Part shown: one piece after another, positions 1-7,308 of the stretch
How the letters are laid out: the number at the start of each line of letters is the position of its first letter
Position numbering within the stretch: the stretch's first letter is position 1
Assembly (NCBI GenBank): GCA_030037875.1
Contig: JASHPV010000053.1
Location: forward strand, 1 to 18,522
Length of the DNA: 18,522 nucleotides
Source: Thermoplasmata archaeon
Lineage (GTDB): Archaea > Thermoplasmatota > Thermoplasmata > Lutacidiplasmatales > UBA184
Direction: 5' to 3'
Notes under the pieces: generated by a model
Database searches by the model: none
The model's input: only the letters and a program-made list of their open reading frames with translations
Told to the model about the DNA's origin: nothing
Program-made: the position numbers and the translations under genes

Positions 1-1601
1 ACGAGCAGGGTCTGCCGAGCTTTCGTCAGCAGCGGGAGGAGGGCCGTCGTGGCCAAGGGATAGACCTGTGGGAGCCGTATCAGGTTCGTCGAGACGCCCT
101 TCGCCTTCAGAAGACGGGTGGCGTCCCGGATCGCGCCGACCGTGGAGCCCCACGCGACGAACGTGAGCGGGGCGTCGGCCGGTCCCTCGAGGCTGGGCGC
201 GGGTCCGGCCGCCCGAAGGCCCTCCAGCTTCCGCATTCGCTTGTCCATCATCTTCGTACGTTCGGCGACCCAGATCGGCACGCCCGACAGCACATCCGAG
301 ATCAGGTGGCCGCGCTCATCGTGCTCGTCCGAGCCGGCCTTGAACTGGAGGCCCGGCTGACCGGGTAACGCCCGCGGGGAGACGCCCGATTCTGTGTAGG
401 CGTAGCGCTTGTACTCGCCGCCGTTGGGCTCGACGGTGAAGAGCGACGGGACCGGTCCGGGGAACGGGATCTCGTCCCGTTCGACGGTCATGATGCTTTC
501 CGAGAGATGGAAATCGCTCACCACGATGACCGGGGTCTGCCAGTCTTCCGCTAACTGAAACGCCTTCACCGTGGCTCGGAACGCCTCCCCCGCATCAGAC
601 GGGGCAAGGATCGCCCGCGGGAAATCGCCCTGCCCGGCCCCGAGGATCAGGTTGAGGTCGCCCTGCTCCGTCTTCGTAGGGAGCCCGGTGGACGGACCGC
701 TCCGTTGGGCCTCGACCACGACGAGCGGCGTCTCCGTCATGCCCGCCATGCCGATGCCCTCGACCATCAGCGAGAACCCCCCACCGCTCGTACCGCACAT
801 CGACCGCACGCCGGCGAAGGAGGCCCCGATGGCCATGTTCACGACCGCGATCTCGTCCTCGGCTTGCTTCACGACGATCCCGAGTTGCTGGGCGTGGGCC
901 GCCATCCAGTGAAGGATCGTGGACGCCGGAGTCATCGGATACGCCGCGTAGAACTTGCATCCGGCCGCCACGGCCCCCAACGCGATCGCCTGGTTCCCGG
1001 TCATCAGGAGCTTGGGGCTTCCCGCGGGCTTGACCGCGTGGTCGTTCGCCCCCGAGTTCTTCTCCGCGAACCGGTAGCCGTCCCCGGCGGCCCCAATGTT
1101 CCAGTCGGCAATGTCCCCCTTCTTCCGACCGAACGAATCGGCCAGCGTCTGCTGGAGGACCGCGAACGGGATACCGGCGAGGTACGCCGCCGCGCCCATG
1201 CCGGCCGCGTTCTGGAGGATGGACTGGGTCGAGTACTTGCGTCCGATCTCGAGCGTGGGCACCGAGAGCTTCTTCGTTCCCACGGGAAGCTCGCTGTCGG
1301 CGAGGTCAAACTTCTCCGGGTCGTAGACGATGGTGCTCCCGGCGCTCATCGTGGGAAGGTGAATCTGCGCGGTCTCCTTGTTGAGGGCGAACAGCACGTC
1401 GGCCTGGTCCCCCTGAGAGTGGATCGGGTCGGAGGAGGCCCTCGCCTGGAACCACACGTGGCCCCCGCGGATGACGGACTGGTAGGCATTGAGACCAAAG
1501 ACGTGGAGGCCCATGCGGGAGAAGGAACGGCCGATGACATCGCCCACGGAAGCGATGCCATCTCCGGCGGCGCCTCCCGCGCGAACCGTGATCTCCGGCA
1601 T
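1..1601 (-). CDS. korA: 2-oxoacid:ferredoxin oxidoreductase, alpha subunit with fused gamma domain (3'-partial)
   Basis: Catalytic subunit of a pyruvate/2-oxoglutarate-type ferredoxin oxidoreductase, which oxidatively decarboxylates a 2-oxoacid with CoA to acyl-CoA, CO2 and reduced ferredoxin in the cytoplasm. The frame is open from ATG at 1601 to the window edge (about 533 codons). Residues 1-180 form the gamma-type domain (start MPEITVRAGGAAGDGI, then QSVIRGGHVWFQ). The alpha domain follows, with YPMTPAS near residue 221, CGTSGGGFSLM near 268, then EGIGMAGMTETPLVVVEAQR and STGLPTK. The last visible part is the transketolase C-terminal-like domain, and the end of the protein lies off the window. 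The thiamine-binding beta subunit would normally follow downstream, also off the window. A TATA-like box about 28 bases before the ATG supports this start. The substrate (pyruvate, 2-oxoglutarate or other) cannot be told from the sequence. Confidence 0.93.
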   Translation of the reverse strand, partial: MPEITVRAGGAAGDGIASVGDVIGRSFSRMGLHVFGLNAYQSVIRGGHVWFQARASSDPIHSQGDQADVLFALNKETAQIHLPTMSAGSTIVYDPEKFDLADSELPVGTKKLSVPTLEIGRKYSTQSILQNAAGMGAAAYLAGIPFAVLQQTLADSFGRKKGDIADWNIGAAGDGYRFAEKNSGANDHAVKPAGSPKLLMTGNQAIALGAVAAGCKFYAAYPMTPASTILHWMAAHAQQLGIVVKQAEDEIAVVNMAIGASFAGVRSMCGTSGGGFSLMVEGIGMAGMTETPLVVVEAQRSGPSTGLPTKTEQGDLNLILGAGQGDFPRAILAPSDAGEAFRATVKAFQLAEDWQTPVIVVSDFHLSESIMTVERDEIPFPGPVPSLFTVEPNGGEYKRYAYTESGVSPRALPGQPGLQFKAGSDEHDERGHLISDVLSGVPIWVAERTKMMDKRMRKLEGLRAAGPAPSLEGPADAPLTFVAWGSTVGAIRDATRLLKAKGVSTNLIRLPQVYPLATTALLPLLTKARQTLL

Positions 1602-1625
1602 ATACCTATCACCACTCGGTAGAAC

Positions 1626-1633
1626 ATACATAT
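1626..1633 (-). promoter_or_regulatory. TATA box of the korA-like gene
   Basis: On the minus strand the box reads ATATGTAT. Its centre lies 28.5 bases before the ATG at 1601, so transcription should begin at or next to the start codon, giving a leaderless mRNA. Confidence 0.5.
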
Positions 1634-1695
1634 CCGTTCGGGGTCGTCCGTCTCACCATGGCCTCGAAAGCTTCGGGAGACCTCCGGAGTCCTTC

Positions 1696-1953
1696 GTGAA
1701 GTCCTCGGTACGCGTTCGATTCTTCGCGACCGCGCGGGAAGCCATGGGAGCCGCCTCGGTTGATCGAGAAGTGCCGGCGTCCGGCTCGACCATTGGGGCG
1801 GTCTTGTCCGGCCTCGCGGAGGAACACCCCCGCCTCAAACCCGTGCTCAAGGGATCCCGGTTCGTCCGGAACGGTCGTTACGTGGGAGGGCCGCGGGCGC
1901 GGGTCGCGCCGGGCGACGAGATCGGCGTCCATCCGCCCTACAGCGGGGGCTAG
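1696..1953 (+). CDS. moaD: Molybdopterin synthase small subunit (MoaD/ThiS family)
   Basis: Ubiquitin-like sulfur carrier of 85 residues. MoaD, charged as a C-terminal thiocarboxylate, passes sulfur to precursor Z (cPMP) within the MoaD2-MoaE2 molybdopterin synthase. The sequence shows a beta-grasp opening (VRVRFFATAREAMG), the typical late segment VAPGDEIGVHPPYSGG, and the terminal Gly-Gly that is adenylated and thiocarboxylated. GTG at 1696 is chosen because the first beta strand begins just after it; the ATG at 1743 would remove that strand. moaE begins four bases after the stop codon, so the two are almost certainly co-transcribed. Specific MoaD rather than ThiS or another sulfur carrier is inferred from the adjacent moaE. 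Confidence 0.87.
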   Translation: MKSSVRVRFFATAREAMGAASVDREVPASGSTIGAVLSGLAEEHPRLKPVLKGSRFVRNGRYVGGPRARVAPGDEIGVHPPYSGG

Positions 1954-1957
1954 CGGG

Positions 1958-2407
1958 GTGACCTGCGAGATCTCTTCGCGGCCGCTCTCGCTCAGCCGGG
2001 TCGAGCGACACTTAGGCGACCCGGCCAGCGGAGCGGTCGTGTTCTTCATCGGCCGGGTCCGGCGGGAATCCGCGGGCGGCCGCCGGACGGCGGCCCTCGA
2101 TTACGAAACGGACCGGGCGGTGGTTCTCGCCCGCCTCCGCGACCTCGAGCGACAAGCCCTTCGAAGGTTCGGGGCGCGACGCGTCTTCCTCGTTCACCGG
2201 GTGGGCCGCGTCCGGGTCGGGGACGCGTCGGTGATCATCGGCGTCGCCGCACCGCACCGGGCGATGGCGTTCAGGGCCGCGCGGTTCCTAATCGAGGAAC
2301 TGAAACGGGAGGTGCCGATATGGAAGTCGGACCGATGGGCCCGAGCACCAGCCGGGCATCGACGGCGAACGCGCCCTCGCCCACGGGGCGCACGATCACC
2401 GGGTTGA
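1958..2407 (+). CDS. moaE: Molybdopterin synthase catalytic subunit MoaE
   Basis: Large subunit of molybdopterin synthase, which inserts two sulfurs into cPMP to make the dithiolene of molybdenum or tungsten cofactor. The GTG start lies four bases after moaD. Family landmarks are all present: FFIGRVRRES near residues 29-38, LDYETDRA near 47-54, HRVGRVRVGD at 80-89, HRAMAF at 100-105, and the catalytic-lysine segment ELKREVPIWK (Lys116 and Lys123). MoaE proteins usually end shortly after this last motif. Here the frame runs about 22 residues further as an Arg/Pro-rich tail. That tail lies antisense to the end of the convergent acyl-CoA synthetase gene, giving a 137-base overlap. Confidence 0.9.
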   Translation: MTCEISSRPLSLSRVERHLGDPASGAVVFFIGRVRRESAGGRRTAALDYETDRAVVLARLRDLERQALRRFGARRVFLVHRVGRVRVGDASVIIGVAAPHRAMAFRAARFLIEELKREVPIWKSDRWARAPAGHRRRTRPRPRGARSPG

Positions 2408-4454
2408 GGTCCAGTTCCTGGACCTGGGGGAGGTCGAGCGCCAGCTGGGCCACGCGCCCGAGAATCGTGTACAGGGCCGGTAGATCGCTCGGTTTCTCTC
2501 CGCGCACCCCCTTCAGGAGCGGGAAGCTTCGCACCGAGGCCACCATCTCCTCGGCCTCGGCCTGGTCGAACGGGGCCAGCCGGAAGGTGACGTCTCGGAG
2601 CACCTCGACGTAGATACCCCCCATCCCGAACACGATCACGGGTCCGAACCGGGGGTCGCGTTGCAGGCCAATGAGCACTTCCTTCCCGCCGGTGATCATC
2701 TTCTCGATCTCGAACCCCTCGATGCGGGCCTCCGGCGCCTTGGAGGCCACGGTGGCCTTCACCTCCTCCCACGCCGTTCGCAGATCCGTAGCGCTGAGGA
2801 GTCCGACGCGTACCCCCCCGACCTCCGTCTTGTGCGAGATTTCCGGCGACGCCACCTTGAGCACCACGGGGTATCCGATCTTGTCGGCGAACTCGACCCC
2901 CTCCTCGGGCGTCCTCGCTAGGTGAGCGGGGGCGAAGGGGACGCCGTAGGCGGAGAGGAGCGCGCGCGCGGAAAACTCCGGGAGCACTGACGGTTCGGCA
3001 GTGGGAACGGCCTCCAGGACCCGGGCCACCGTCTCTCGGTGAACCGCGTAGGGAGGGAACGGATGCGGCGGCCGGTCGCGCCGGCGTTCGTAATGGGCGA
3101 GACTGGCCAACGCCACGACGGCCTCTTCGGGGAAGGTGAATGTGGGGACTCGATGGGCTTCCAGCGCTTGGACCTCCTGGCTAAGGTCCACGAGTCCGAA
3201 CACACACGCGACGACGGGCTTCTTGAGCCGCCCCCGGGCGCTGAAGATCGCTTGGGCGAGCGCGGGACCCTGGAGTTCCCCGACCGGCGTCGCGATGACG
3301 AGGCACCCGTCGATGTCGGTAACATTCAGCAGCTCCTTGAGCGTGGCGGCGAACGACCGGATCGTCACGTCGGCCGTGGTGTCGACGGGGTTCCCGAACG
3401 CCGCCGATGGGGAGAGCAAGCTGCGTAGCCGGGTGCGCGTCCGTTCCGGAAGGGGCGGCAGCGAGAGGCCCCAGCGGGCGCATGCATCCGTGGCCAGAAT
3501 GCCGGGTCCCCCGGAATTCGTGAGGATCGCCAATCGCGAGCCGTTCATGCGCTCGCCGGAGGAGAAGACCTTCGCCTCGCGGAAGAGTTCGCCGATCGTT
3601 TCGGCCCGGAGAATGCCCGCTTGCTCGAACAGCGCGCCGTACAACCGGTCCTGGGCCGAGTGGGCGATGGAACCGGTATGACTTCGGACGGCCCGCTCTC
3701 CCTCGGGAGACCGCCCGCTCTTGATCACGAGGACCGGCTTGACCTTCGCTACCTCGCGCGCGGCGTCCAAGAACCGCCGCTCGTTGGCGAGGCTCTCGAT
3801 GTAGAGCAGGACGACATCGGTGTACGGGTCCGTCGAGAGAGCATGCAGGATGTCGCTCTCCTCCACTCCCGCGCGGTTGCCGACGGAGACGAATCGAGAG
3901 AAACCGATGCGTTCCGAGATCCCGTACCGGAGGATGCCGGCGCACAGGGCGCCGCTCTGCGAGACGAAGGCGATGTTTCCCTTCGGGGGAAGGTCTCGGG
4001 AGAACGTGGCGTTCAAACTGACCTCCGGGGCCGTGTTGATGACGCCGAAGCAGTTGGGCCCGACGAGGGACATCCCGTACTTCCGAGCCGTAGCGATCAA
4101 CTCCTCCTCGCGGGCGATTCCGACCCCTCCGATCTCTCGGAACCCGGCCGAAATCACCACCGCCCCCCGCGTGCCGCGTTCGCCGAGCTGGGTCATCACA
4201 CCCGAAACGAGTGGGGCGGGCACGATCACCACGGCGAGCTCTGGGGTCTCGGGCAGGTCGGCGACCGTGGGGTAACACCGCACCCCGGAGACGCTCTTCC
4301 ACGAGGGATTCACGGGGTACACTACCCCGCGATACCCCGCCTCCAGGATGTTCCGGAAGAGCATCCCACCCACCGACAGGGGACTGTTCGACGCGCCGAT
4401 CACGGCCACCGACGAGGGGGCGAATATCTCGTGAAGCAGGGGCGTTTCGGACGT
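2271..4454 (-). CDS. ADP-forming acetyl/acyl-CoA synthetase, fused alpha-beta
   Basis: Converts acyl-CoA, ADP and phosphate to acid, ATP and CoA (substrate-level phosphorylation, typical of archaea). Domain order, numbered from the proposed start: CoA-binding Rossmann domain (VAVIGAS near 15-21), ligase-CoA domains (GPNCFGVIN, FVSQSGALC), the SHTGS segment with His259 as the expected phosphohistidine, then an ATP-grasp beta part from about 480 (YPVVLKVASPEISHKTEVGG, FGMGGIYVEVLRDV, ELDLNPVIV). There is no fused GNAT domain, so it is not a Pat-type acetyltransferase. The first canonical start, GTG at 4409, would delete the usual residues before the first strand. An ACG at 4454-4452 lies six bases after GGAGGA and would begin a natural N-terminus (SETPLLHEIFAPSSVAVIG). 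His259 then matches the His257 I recall for Pyrococcus ACD. Substrate range is not readable. Confidence 0.88.
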   Translation of the reverse strand, partial: TSETPLLHEIFAPSSVAVIGASNSPLSVGGMLFRNILEAGYRGVVYPVNPSWKSVSGVRCYPTVADLPETPELAVVIVPAPLVSGVMTQLGERGTRGAVVISAGFREIGGVGIAREEELIATARKYGMSLVGPNCFGVINTAPEVSLNATFSRDLPPKGNIAFVSQSGALCAGILRYGISERIGFSRFVSVGNRAGVEESDILHALSTDPYTDVVLLYIESLANERRFLDAAREVAKVKPVLVIKSGRSPEGERAVRSHTGSIAHSAQDRLYGALFEQAGILRAETIGELFREAKVFSSGERMNGSRLAILTNSGGPGILATDACARWGLSLPPLPERTRTRLRSLLSPSAAFGNPVDTTADVTIRSFAATLKELLNVTDIDGCLVIATPVGELQGPALAQAIFSARGRLKKPVVACVFGLVDLSQEVQALEAHRVPTFTFPEEAVVALASLAHYERRRDRPPHPFPPYAVHRETVARVLEAVPTAEPSVLPEFSARALLSAYGVPFAPAHLARTPEEGVEFADKIGYPVVLKVASPEISHKTEVGGVRVGLLSATDLRTAWEEVKATVASKAPEARIEGFEIEKMITGGKEVLIGLQRDPRFGPVIVFGMGGIYVEVLRDVTFRLAPFDQAEAEEMVASVRSFPLLKGVRGEKPSDLPALYTILGRVAQLALDLPQVQELDLNPVIVRPVGEGAFAVDARLVLGPIGPTSISAPPVSVPRLGTARP

Positions 4455-4460
4455 ACCGGT

Positions 4461-4466
4461 TCCTCC
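4461..4466 (-). promoter_or_regulatory. Shine-Dalgarno site pointing at an ACG start
   Basis: On the minus strand GGAGGA is followed by six bases and then ACG (4454-4452). This spacing is ideal for initiation, and no ATG, GTG or TTG occurs in frame between the upstream in-frame stop and GTG 4409. Confidence 0.45.
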
Positions 4467-4499
4467 TACCGAGCTACGACCATTGCACCCCGGGGCGCG

Positions 4500-4508
4500 T
4501 TAAGTACT
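4500..4508. promoter_or_regulatory. Shared TATA-like element between the acyl-CoA synthetase and Mrp genes
   Basis: TTAAGTACT sits in the divergent gap and reads as an AT-rich box on both strands. Its centre is 30 bases before GTG 4534 (Mrp, leaderless spacing). In the other direction it predicts a start near 4477, leaving a leader of about 23 bases that contains the GGAGGA site. Confidence 0.4.
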
Positions 4509-4533
4509 CTTTGGCAAGTCGTCCTAGGCTGCG

Positions 4534-5400
4534 GTGCCCACTATGTCTCCGGAGGATGTCCACTCCCACCCGCCGGCGGAAGCGCCTCCGGTCCGACGCC
4601 CCGGCGCCGGGCTGCTGCAGCGTATGGGCAAGGGCGGAATTCGGCACGTCGTCGCGGTTGGTTCGGGGAAGGGCGGCGTCGGTAAATCCTCTGTCACCGC
4701 CCTGATCGCCTCCGAATTGCGTCGCCGGAACCTTCGCGTAGGAATCCTCGACGCGGACGTCACGGGCCCCTCGATTCCCAAGCTCTTTGGCCTATCCGGC
4801 GGCCTCGTGGACCGGGGAGAGGGGATCGAGCCGGCGCAGACCGCCGATGGCGTGACGGTTGTGTCCTCCCAATTCATGGTCGAGGACGAGAAGACGCCGG
4901 TCATCTGGCGGGGCCCGCTCGTGACGCGCCTCATCCTCCAGTTCTTCGGCGGCGTGAGCTGGGGAAATCTTGACTACCTACTCATCGACATGCCGCCCGG
5001 CACCAGCGACGTGCCGCTCACGGTCTTCCAAACCCTTCCGCTCGATGGGATGGTCTTCGTGTTCACGCCGCAGGAACTCGCGGCCCTGATCGTACGGAAG
5101 GCCATGAACATGGCCCGGGAGCTTCACGTGCCCCTGCTCGGCGTCGTGGAGAATCTCTCCTACCTCGACTGTCCCCACTGTCATACCCGGCTCGAGCCGT
5201 TCGGTCCCAGTGCGGTCGCCGCAGTGGCGAGCGAGTACGGGATCCCGCTGCTCGCCCGGCTTCCCATCGACCCGAGGGTCTCGACGCTTGGGGACGCGGG
5301 GGAGATCGGTACCTTCACGAGTCCCGAAATCGAGGCGATGACGACGGCGTTCCTCGCCTCGGTCGAGGCGGCGAAGACGGAATCCCCTACGGTGCTGTAG
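4534..5400 (+). CDS. Mrp/NBP35-family Fe-S cluster carrier ATPase
   Basis: P-loop ATPase that binds and transfers Fe-S clusters to client apoproteins in the cytoplasm (ApbC/Mrp/NBP35 family). Visible motifs, in 288 residues: deviant Walker A GSGKGGVGKSS at 43-53, LDADVTGPSIPKLFGL just after it, the MPPGTSD switch segment, and a CPHC pair (Cys213 and Cys216) in ENLSYLDCPHCHTR, the conserved dimer-bridging CxxC of this family. There is no N-terminal four-cysteine ferredoxin-like motif, so it is the short Mrp type rather than eukaryal NBP35. Start choice: GTG 4534 sits 30 bases from the upstream TATA-like box, as in several neighbours; ATG 4543, three codons in, is the alternative. It converges on the TraB-family gene with a 14-base overlap. 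Confidence 0.92.
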   Translation: MPTMSPEDVHSHPPAEAPPVRRPGAGLLQRMGKGGIRHVVAVGSGKGGVGKSSVTALIASELRRRNLRVGILDADVTGPSIPKLFGLSGGLVDRGEGIEPAQTADGVTVVSSQFMVEDEKTPVIWRGPLVTRLILQFFGGVSWGNLDYLLIDMPPGTSDVPLTVFQTLPLDGMVFVFTPQELAALIVRKAMNMARELHVPLLGVVENLSYLDCPHCHTRLEPFGPSAVAAVASEYGIPLLARLPIDPRVSTLGDAGEIGTFTSPEIEAMTTAFLASVEAAKTESPTVL

Positions 5401-6115
5401 CTGGCGACCGCAGCTGCCCGAACGAAACCGTTTCGACGGGCAGTTGGCGCTTGCGCAACGCGTCCGCCAATCCCGGCACGTGCGCGTCGCCCACGACGAC
5501 GGCGATCTGACGGATCCCCCGGCGCCACATCTCCTCCAGCCGGCCCGCCATGTGCTCGTTCCGTTCATCGATCAACACCCGGGCCACGGTCGGGAACGTG
5601 CTCCGGATCTGGTCGGTGTAGTCGGTGGGCGTTTCGGAATAGTGGTCCAGCTCTCGCTTCACGGTCCGGGCCGGGATCACCAGGCCGAGCACGGCCCCGG
5701 CGAGCAGCCGGACCCGCTCGGGAAACGACAGCGAGCCGAGTAGGCGCCGAATGGTGAGATTGAACGGGTCGTCGATGAGGAACACCGGGAGGCTCTTCTC
5801 CTTCGCGAATTGGGCCGCCGCTCGCATCTCTCCGCCCGCGCCCTGTCCCAGCTCGGCTCCGAGCCGGCGCTGGAGCGTTCCCCAGAACCGGATAAGCAAT
5901 GGCACGGACCCCGGCCTTTTCGGAGCCGCACCCGACGGTCCTTCCAGGACAGCCGCCCGTTCCGCGTCGAGCTCGAGAGCCACGGCTTGGAGGGGAATCG
6001 CGCTCAGGCGTTCCCGGATGGGGCCCGAAAGGTCCACGACGTGGGCCGAGCCGAGGAGAAGGATCCGCCCCGGGTCGCTGGAGACCACGACCCCGGTCGA
6101 GGTGGAAGCCCACAT
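5387..6115 (-). CDS. TraB/PrgY-family protein, short form
   Basis: A 242-residue member of the TraB family, named for enterococcal pheromone-shutdown proteins; the archaeal members have no settled function. Evidence: ILLLGSAHVVDLSGPIRERL at 18-37 (the conserved GxxH start motif), AVALELDAER at 45-54, DERNEHMAGRLEEM near 195-208 (the conserved RNexMA motif), and VVVGDAHVPGLADAL with the second Gly-x-x-His near 220. A moderately hydrophobic stretch (LLAGAVLGLVIPA) lies mid-protein. Many archaeal TraB proteins have a multi-helix membrane domain after the last motif; this one stops there. The frame is open far upstream, but ATG 6115 is chosen because the first motif follows soon after it and a TATA-like box lies 29.5 bases before it. 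Confidence 0.8.
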   Translation of the reverse strand: MWASTSTGVVVSSDPGRILLLGSAHVVDLSGPIRERLSAIPLQAVALELDAERAAVLEGPSGAAPKRPGSVPLLIRFWGTLQRRLGAELGQGAGGEMRAAAQFAKEKSLPVFLIDDPFNLTIRRLLGSLSFPERVRLLAGAVLGLVIPARTVKRELDHYSETPTDYTDQIRSTFPTVARVLIDERNEHMAGRLEEMWRRGIRQIAVVVGDAHVPGLADALRKRQLPVETVSFGQLRSPATAP

Positions 6116-6140
6116 GGGACCCGCGCCACGCGCGTCGACC

Positions 6141-6148
6141 GCATAGGG
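6141..6148 (-). promoter_or_regulatory. TATA-like box of the TraB-family gene
   Basis: The minus strand reads CCCTATGC, centred 29.5 bases before ATG 6115. The match is weak in sequence but fits the spacing of the other promoters here. Confidence 0.3.
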
Positions 6149-6170
6149 TGTGCGGCGGCGGTGGGCAAAG

Positions 6171-6178
6171 GTCTTACC
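6171..6178 (+). promoter_or_regulatory. TATA-like box of the 99-residue unknown gene
   Basis: GTCTTACC is centred about 28 bases before ATG 6203. It is a weak box supported mainly by its spacing. Confidence 0.3.
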
Positions 6179-6202
6179 CGCCGCTGCTGCATCGGCGGCC
6201 CG

Positions 6203-6502
6203 ATGGCGTGGATCATCTTCGAAGTGCCCAACGACCGGCGGACGCAGCTCGACGAAGTCCTCCGGGAGGACGTCATCGCGCGACAAAGCCACAAGCTCCG
6301 CGACGCGGCGACGCTCGGAGGCCGGTCCGGCCACCTGCTGGTACAGATCGAAGGCTCGACCGAGGCCGTCTCGAAGGCGGAGGGGATGCTCAAGGACATC
6401 GGAACGAAGCTCCCTCCCAAGGAGGCGGAGGCCCTCCGGGCCCGGCTTCAGGAAGAGGACGAAGCGGCCTCGGCCGGCATGGGGCTGTTCTTCACGGAGT
6501 GA
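6203..6502 (+). CDS. Conserved-looking small protein of unknown function
   Basis: A soluble 99-residue protein that I do not recognise. It opens with a probable beta strand (MAWIIFEVPNDRR), continues with a charged helix (LDEVLREDVIARQSHKL), then a Gly-rich turn, a strand and a helix (GHLLVQIEGSTEAVSKAEGM), and ends in an acidic helical region with the hydrophobic end GLFFTE. The alternating strand-helix pattern resembles a small alpha-beta (ferredoxin-like or KH/ACT-sized) fold, but this is only a pattern reading. It is divergent from the TraB gene and convergent with the GPN GTPase gene, which ends seven bases away. A leaderless-type promoter supports ATG 6203. Confidence 0.65.
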   Translation: MAWIIFEVPNDRRTQLDEVLREDVIARQSHKLRDAATLGGRSGHLLVQIEGSTEAVSKAEGMLKDIGTKLPPKEAEALRARLQEEDEAASAGMGLFFTE

Positions 6503-6509
6503 GCCGGCC

Positions 6510-7304
6510 TCACTCGCTTCCTTCGCCCGGTTCCAGCGCCTCTTCCTCGAACCCGCCGCTGAATATCCGCTCGACGGCCTCGTACAGCACGTCCATACCC
6601 TTCTGCTCCGACGCGGAGGTCGGAACAAGCGCCGTCTGGGGGGCCATGGTCTCCATCGCGCGGAACAGTTCCGTCGAGAGCTGTACGTCGGGGGTGGGGA
6701 GCTCCTGTCCCACGCCGTCGGACAGCATCATCGGGTCGTCCCCCCAGGCCAGGATCTCCTCGAGTTGGTCGGGCGTGAGCACGTCGGTTTTGGTCAGCAG
6801 GTTGATCATCGGGAGCCGGAACCGGAACTCGACCGTGGCGGATAGCATCCGGAGCGACACGAAACCGGAGGCGCGGCGGGCGAGCGCGGGGTCGAAGAGG
6901 AAGGCGATGAGGGACCGGTCGCCGCTGAGCGCGTCCACGATCGCCTTGGACGATTCCCGAAAGGCGAACAGCTCGAACTGGCCCGGCGTGTCGACGAGGA
7001 CGTACTGGGCCTTGTAGCCGTCCAGCGTCTGCTTGACCTCGAAGATCTTGAGGGCGATCATGTCGGCCGCCGCCACCTGGGCGCCGTTCGGCCCCAGGCC
7101 GTATTCCTGCATGACCTGGGGCAGTCGGATCCAGTCCCGGATATCCACGTCCGGCTCGAAGCTCCCGGCTTCGTTCCCCGGGTCAAGGTTCACGGTCACC
7201 ACATCGTGACCCTGCTTGTCGAGCCAATCCTGGAACGCTTGGACCAGCGAGGTCTTGCCGGCGCCGGCGGTGCCGGTAAAATAGATCGTGCCCGGTTCGT
7301 CCAT
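6510..7304 (-). CDS. GPN-loop GTPase
   Basis: Archaeal member of the GPN family (XAB1/Npa3 group), homodimeric GTPases; the eukaryal relatives help assemble and import RNA polymerase, while the archaeal role is unsettled. Motifs in 264 residues: P-loop GTAGAGKTS at 11-19, VNLDPGNE near 38-45 (switch region), the diagnostic GPN tripeptide at 71-73 in LGPNGAQ, G3 segment DTPGQFELF starting near 105, and LLTKTDVL as the G4 (N/TKxD) motif. The tail is acidic. It begins four bases after the SRP19 stop codon and is the last gene of the S8e-SRP19-GPN operon, linking it to translation and protein targeting. Confidence 0.95.
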   Translation of the reverse strand: MDEPGTIYFTGTAGAGKTSLVQAFQDWLDKQGHDVVTVNLDPGNEAGSFEPDVDIRDWIRLPQVMQEYGLGPNGAQVAAADMIALKIFEVKQTLDGYKAQYVLVDTPGQFELFAFRESSKAIVDALSGDRSLIAFLFDPALARRASGFVSLRMLSATVEFRFRLPMINLLTKTDVLTPDQLEEILAWGDDPMMLSDGVGQELPTPDVQLSTELFRAMETMAPQTALVPTSASEQKGMDVLYEAVERIFSGGFEEEALEPGEGSE

Positions 7305-7308
7305 CGAC

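Noticed and set aside
705..1622. 305-codon plus-strand frame and a 121-codon minus-strand frame (595-960) inside the first gene
   Set aside because: Arg/Gly/Pro-rich composition typical of other frames of a high-G+C gene; the korA-like frame runs through both with clear family motifs.
1743..1953. ATG 1743 as the start of moaD
   Set aside because: It would delete the first beta strand of the beta-grasp fold, which is well preserved from GTG 1696.
4466..4483. Five-codon upstream frame (MVVAR) before the acyl-CoA synthetase
   Set aside because: The TATA-like element predicts transcription starting near 4477, after this ATG, so it is probably not in the mRNA.
6116..6628. Open minus-strand frame extending the TraB protein by 171 residues at its N-terminus
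   Set aside because: The extension is antisense to the 99-residue gene and the GPN region, has no family resemblance, and ATG 6115 has a promoter at leaderless spacing and sits just before the first conserved motif.
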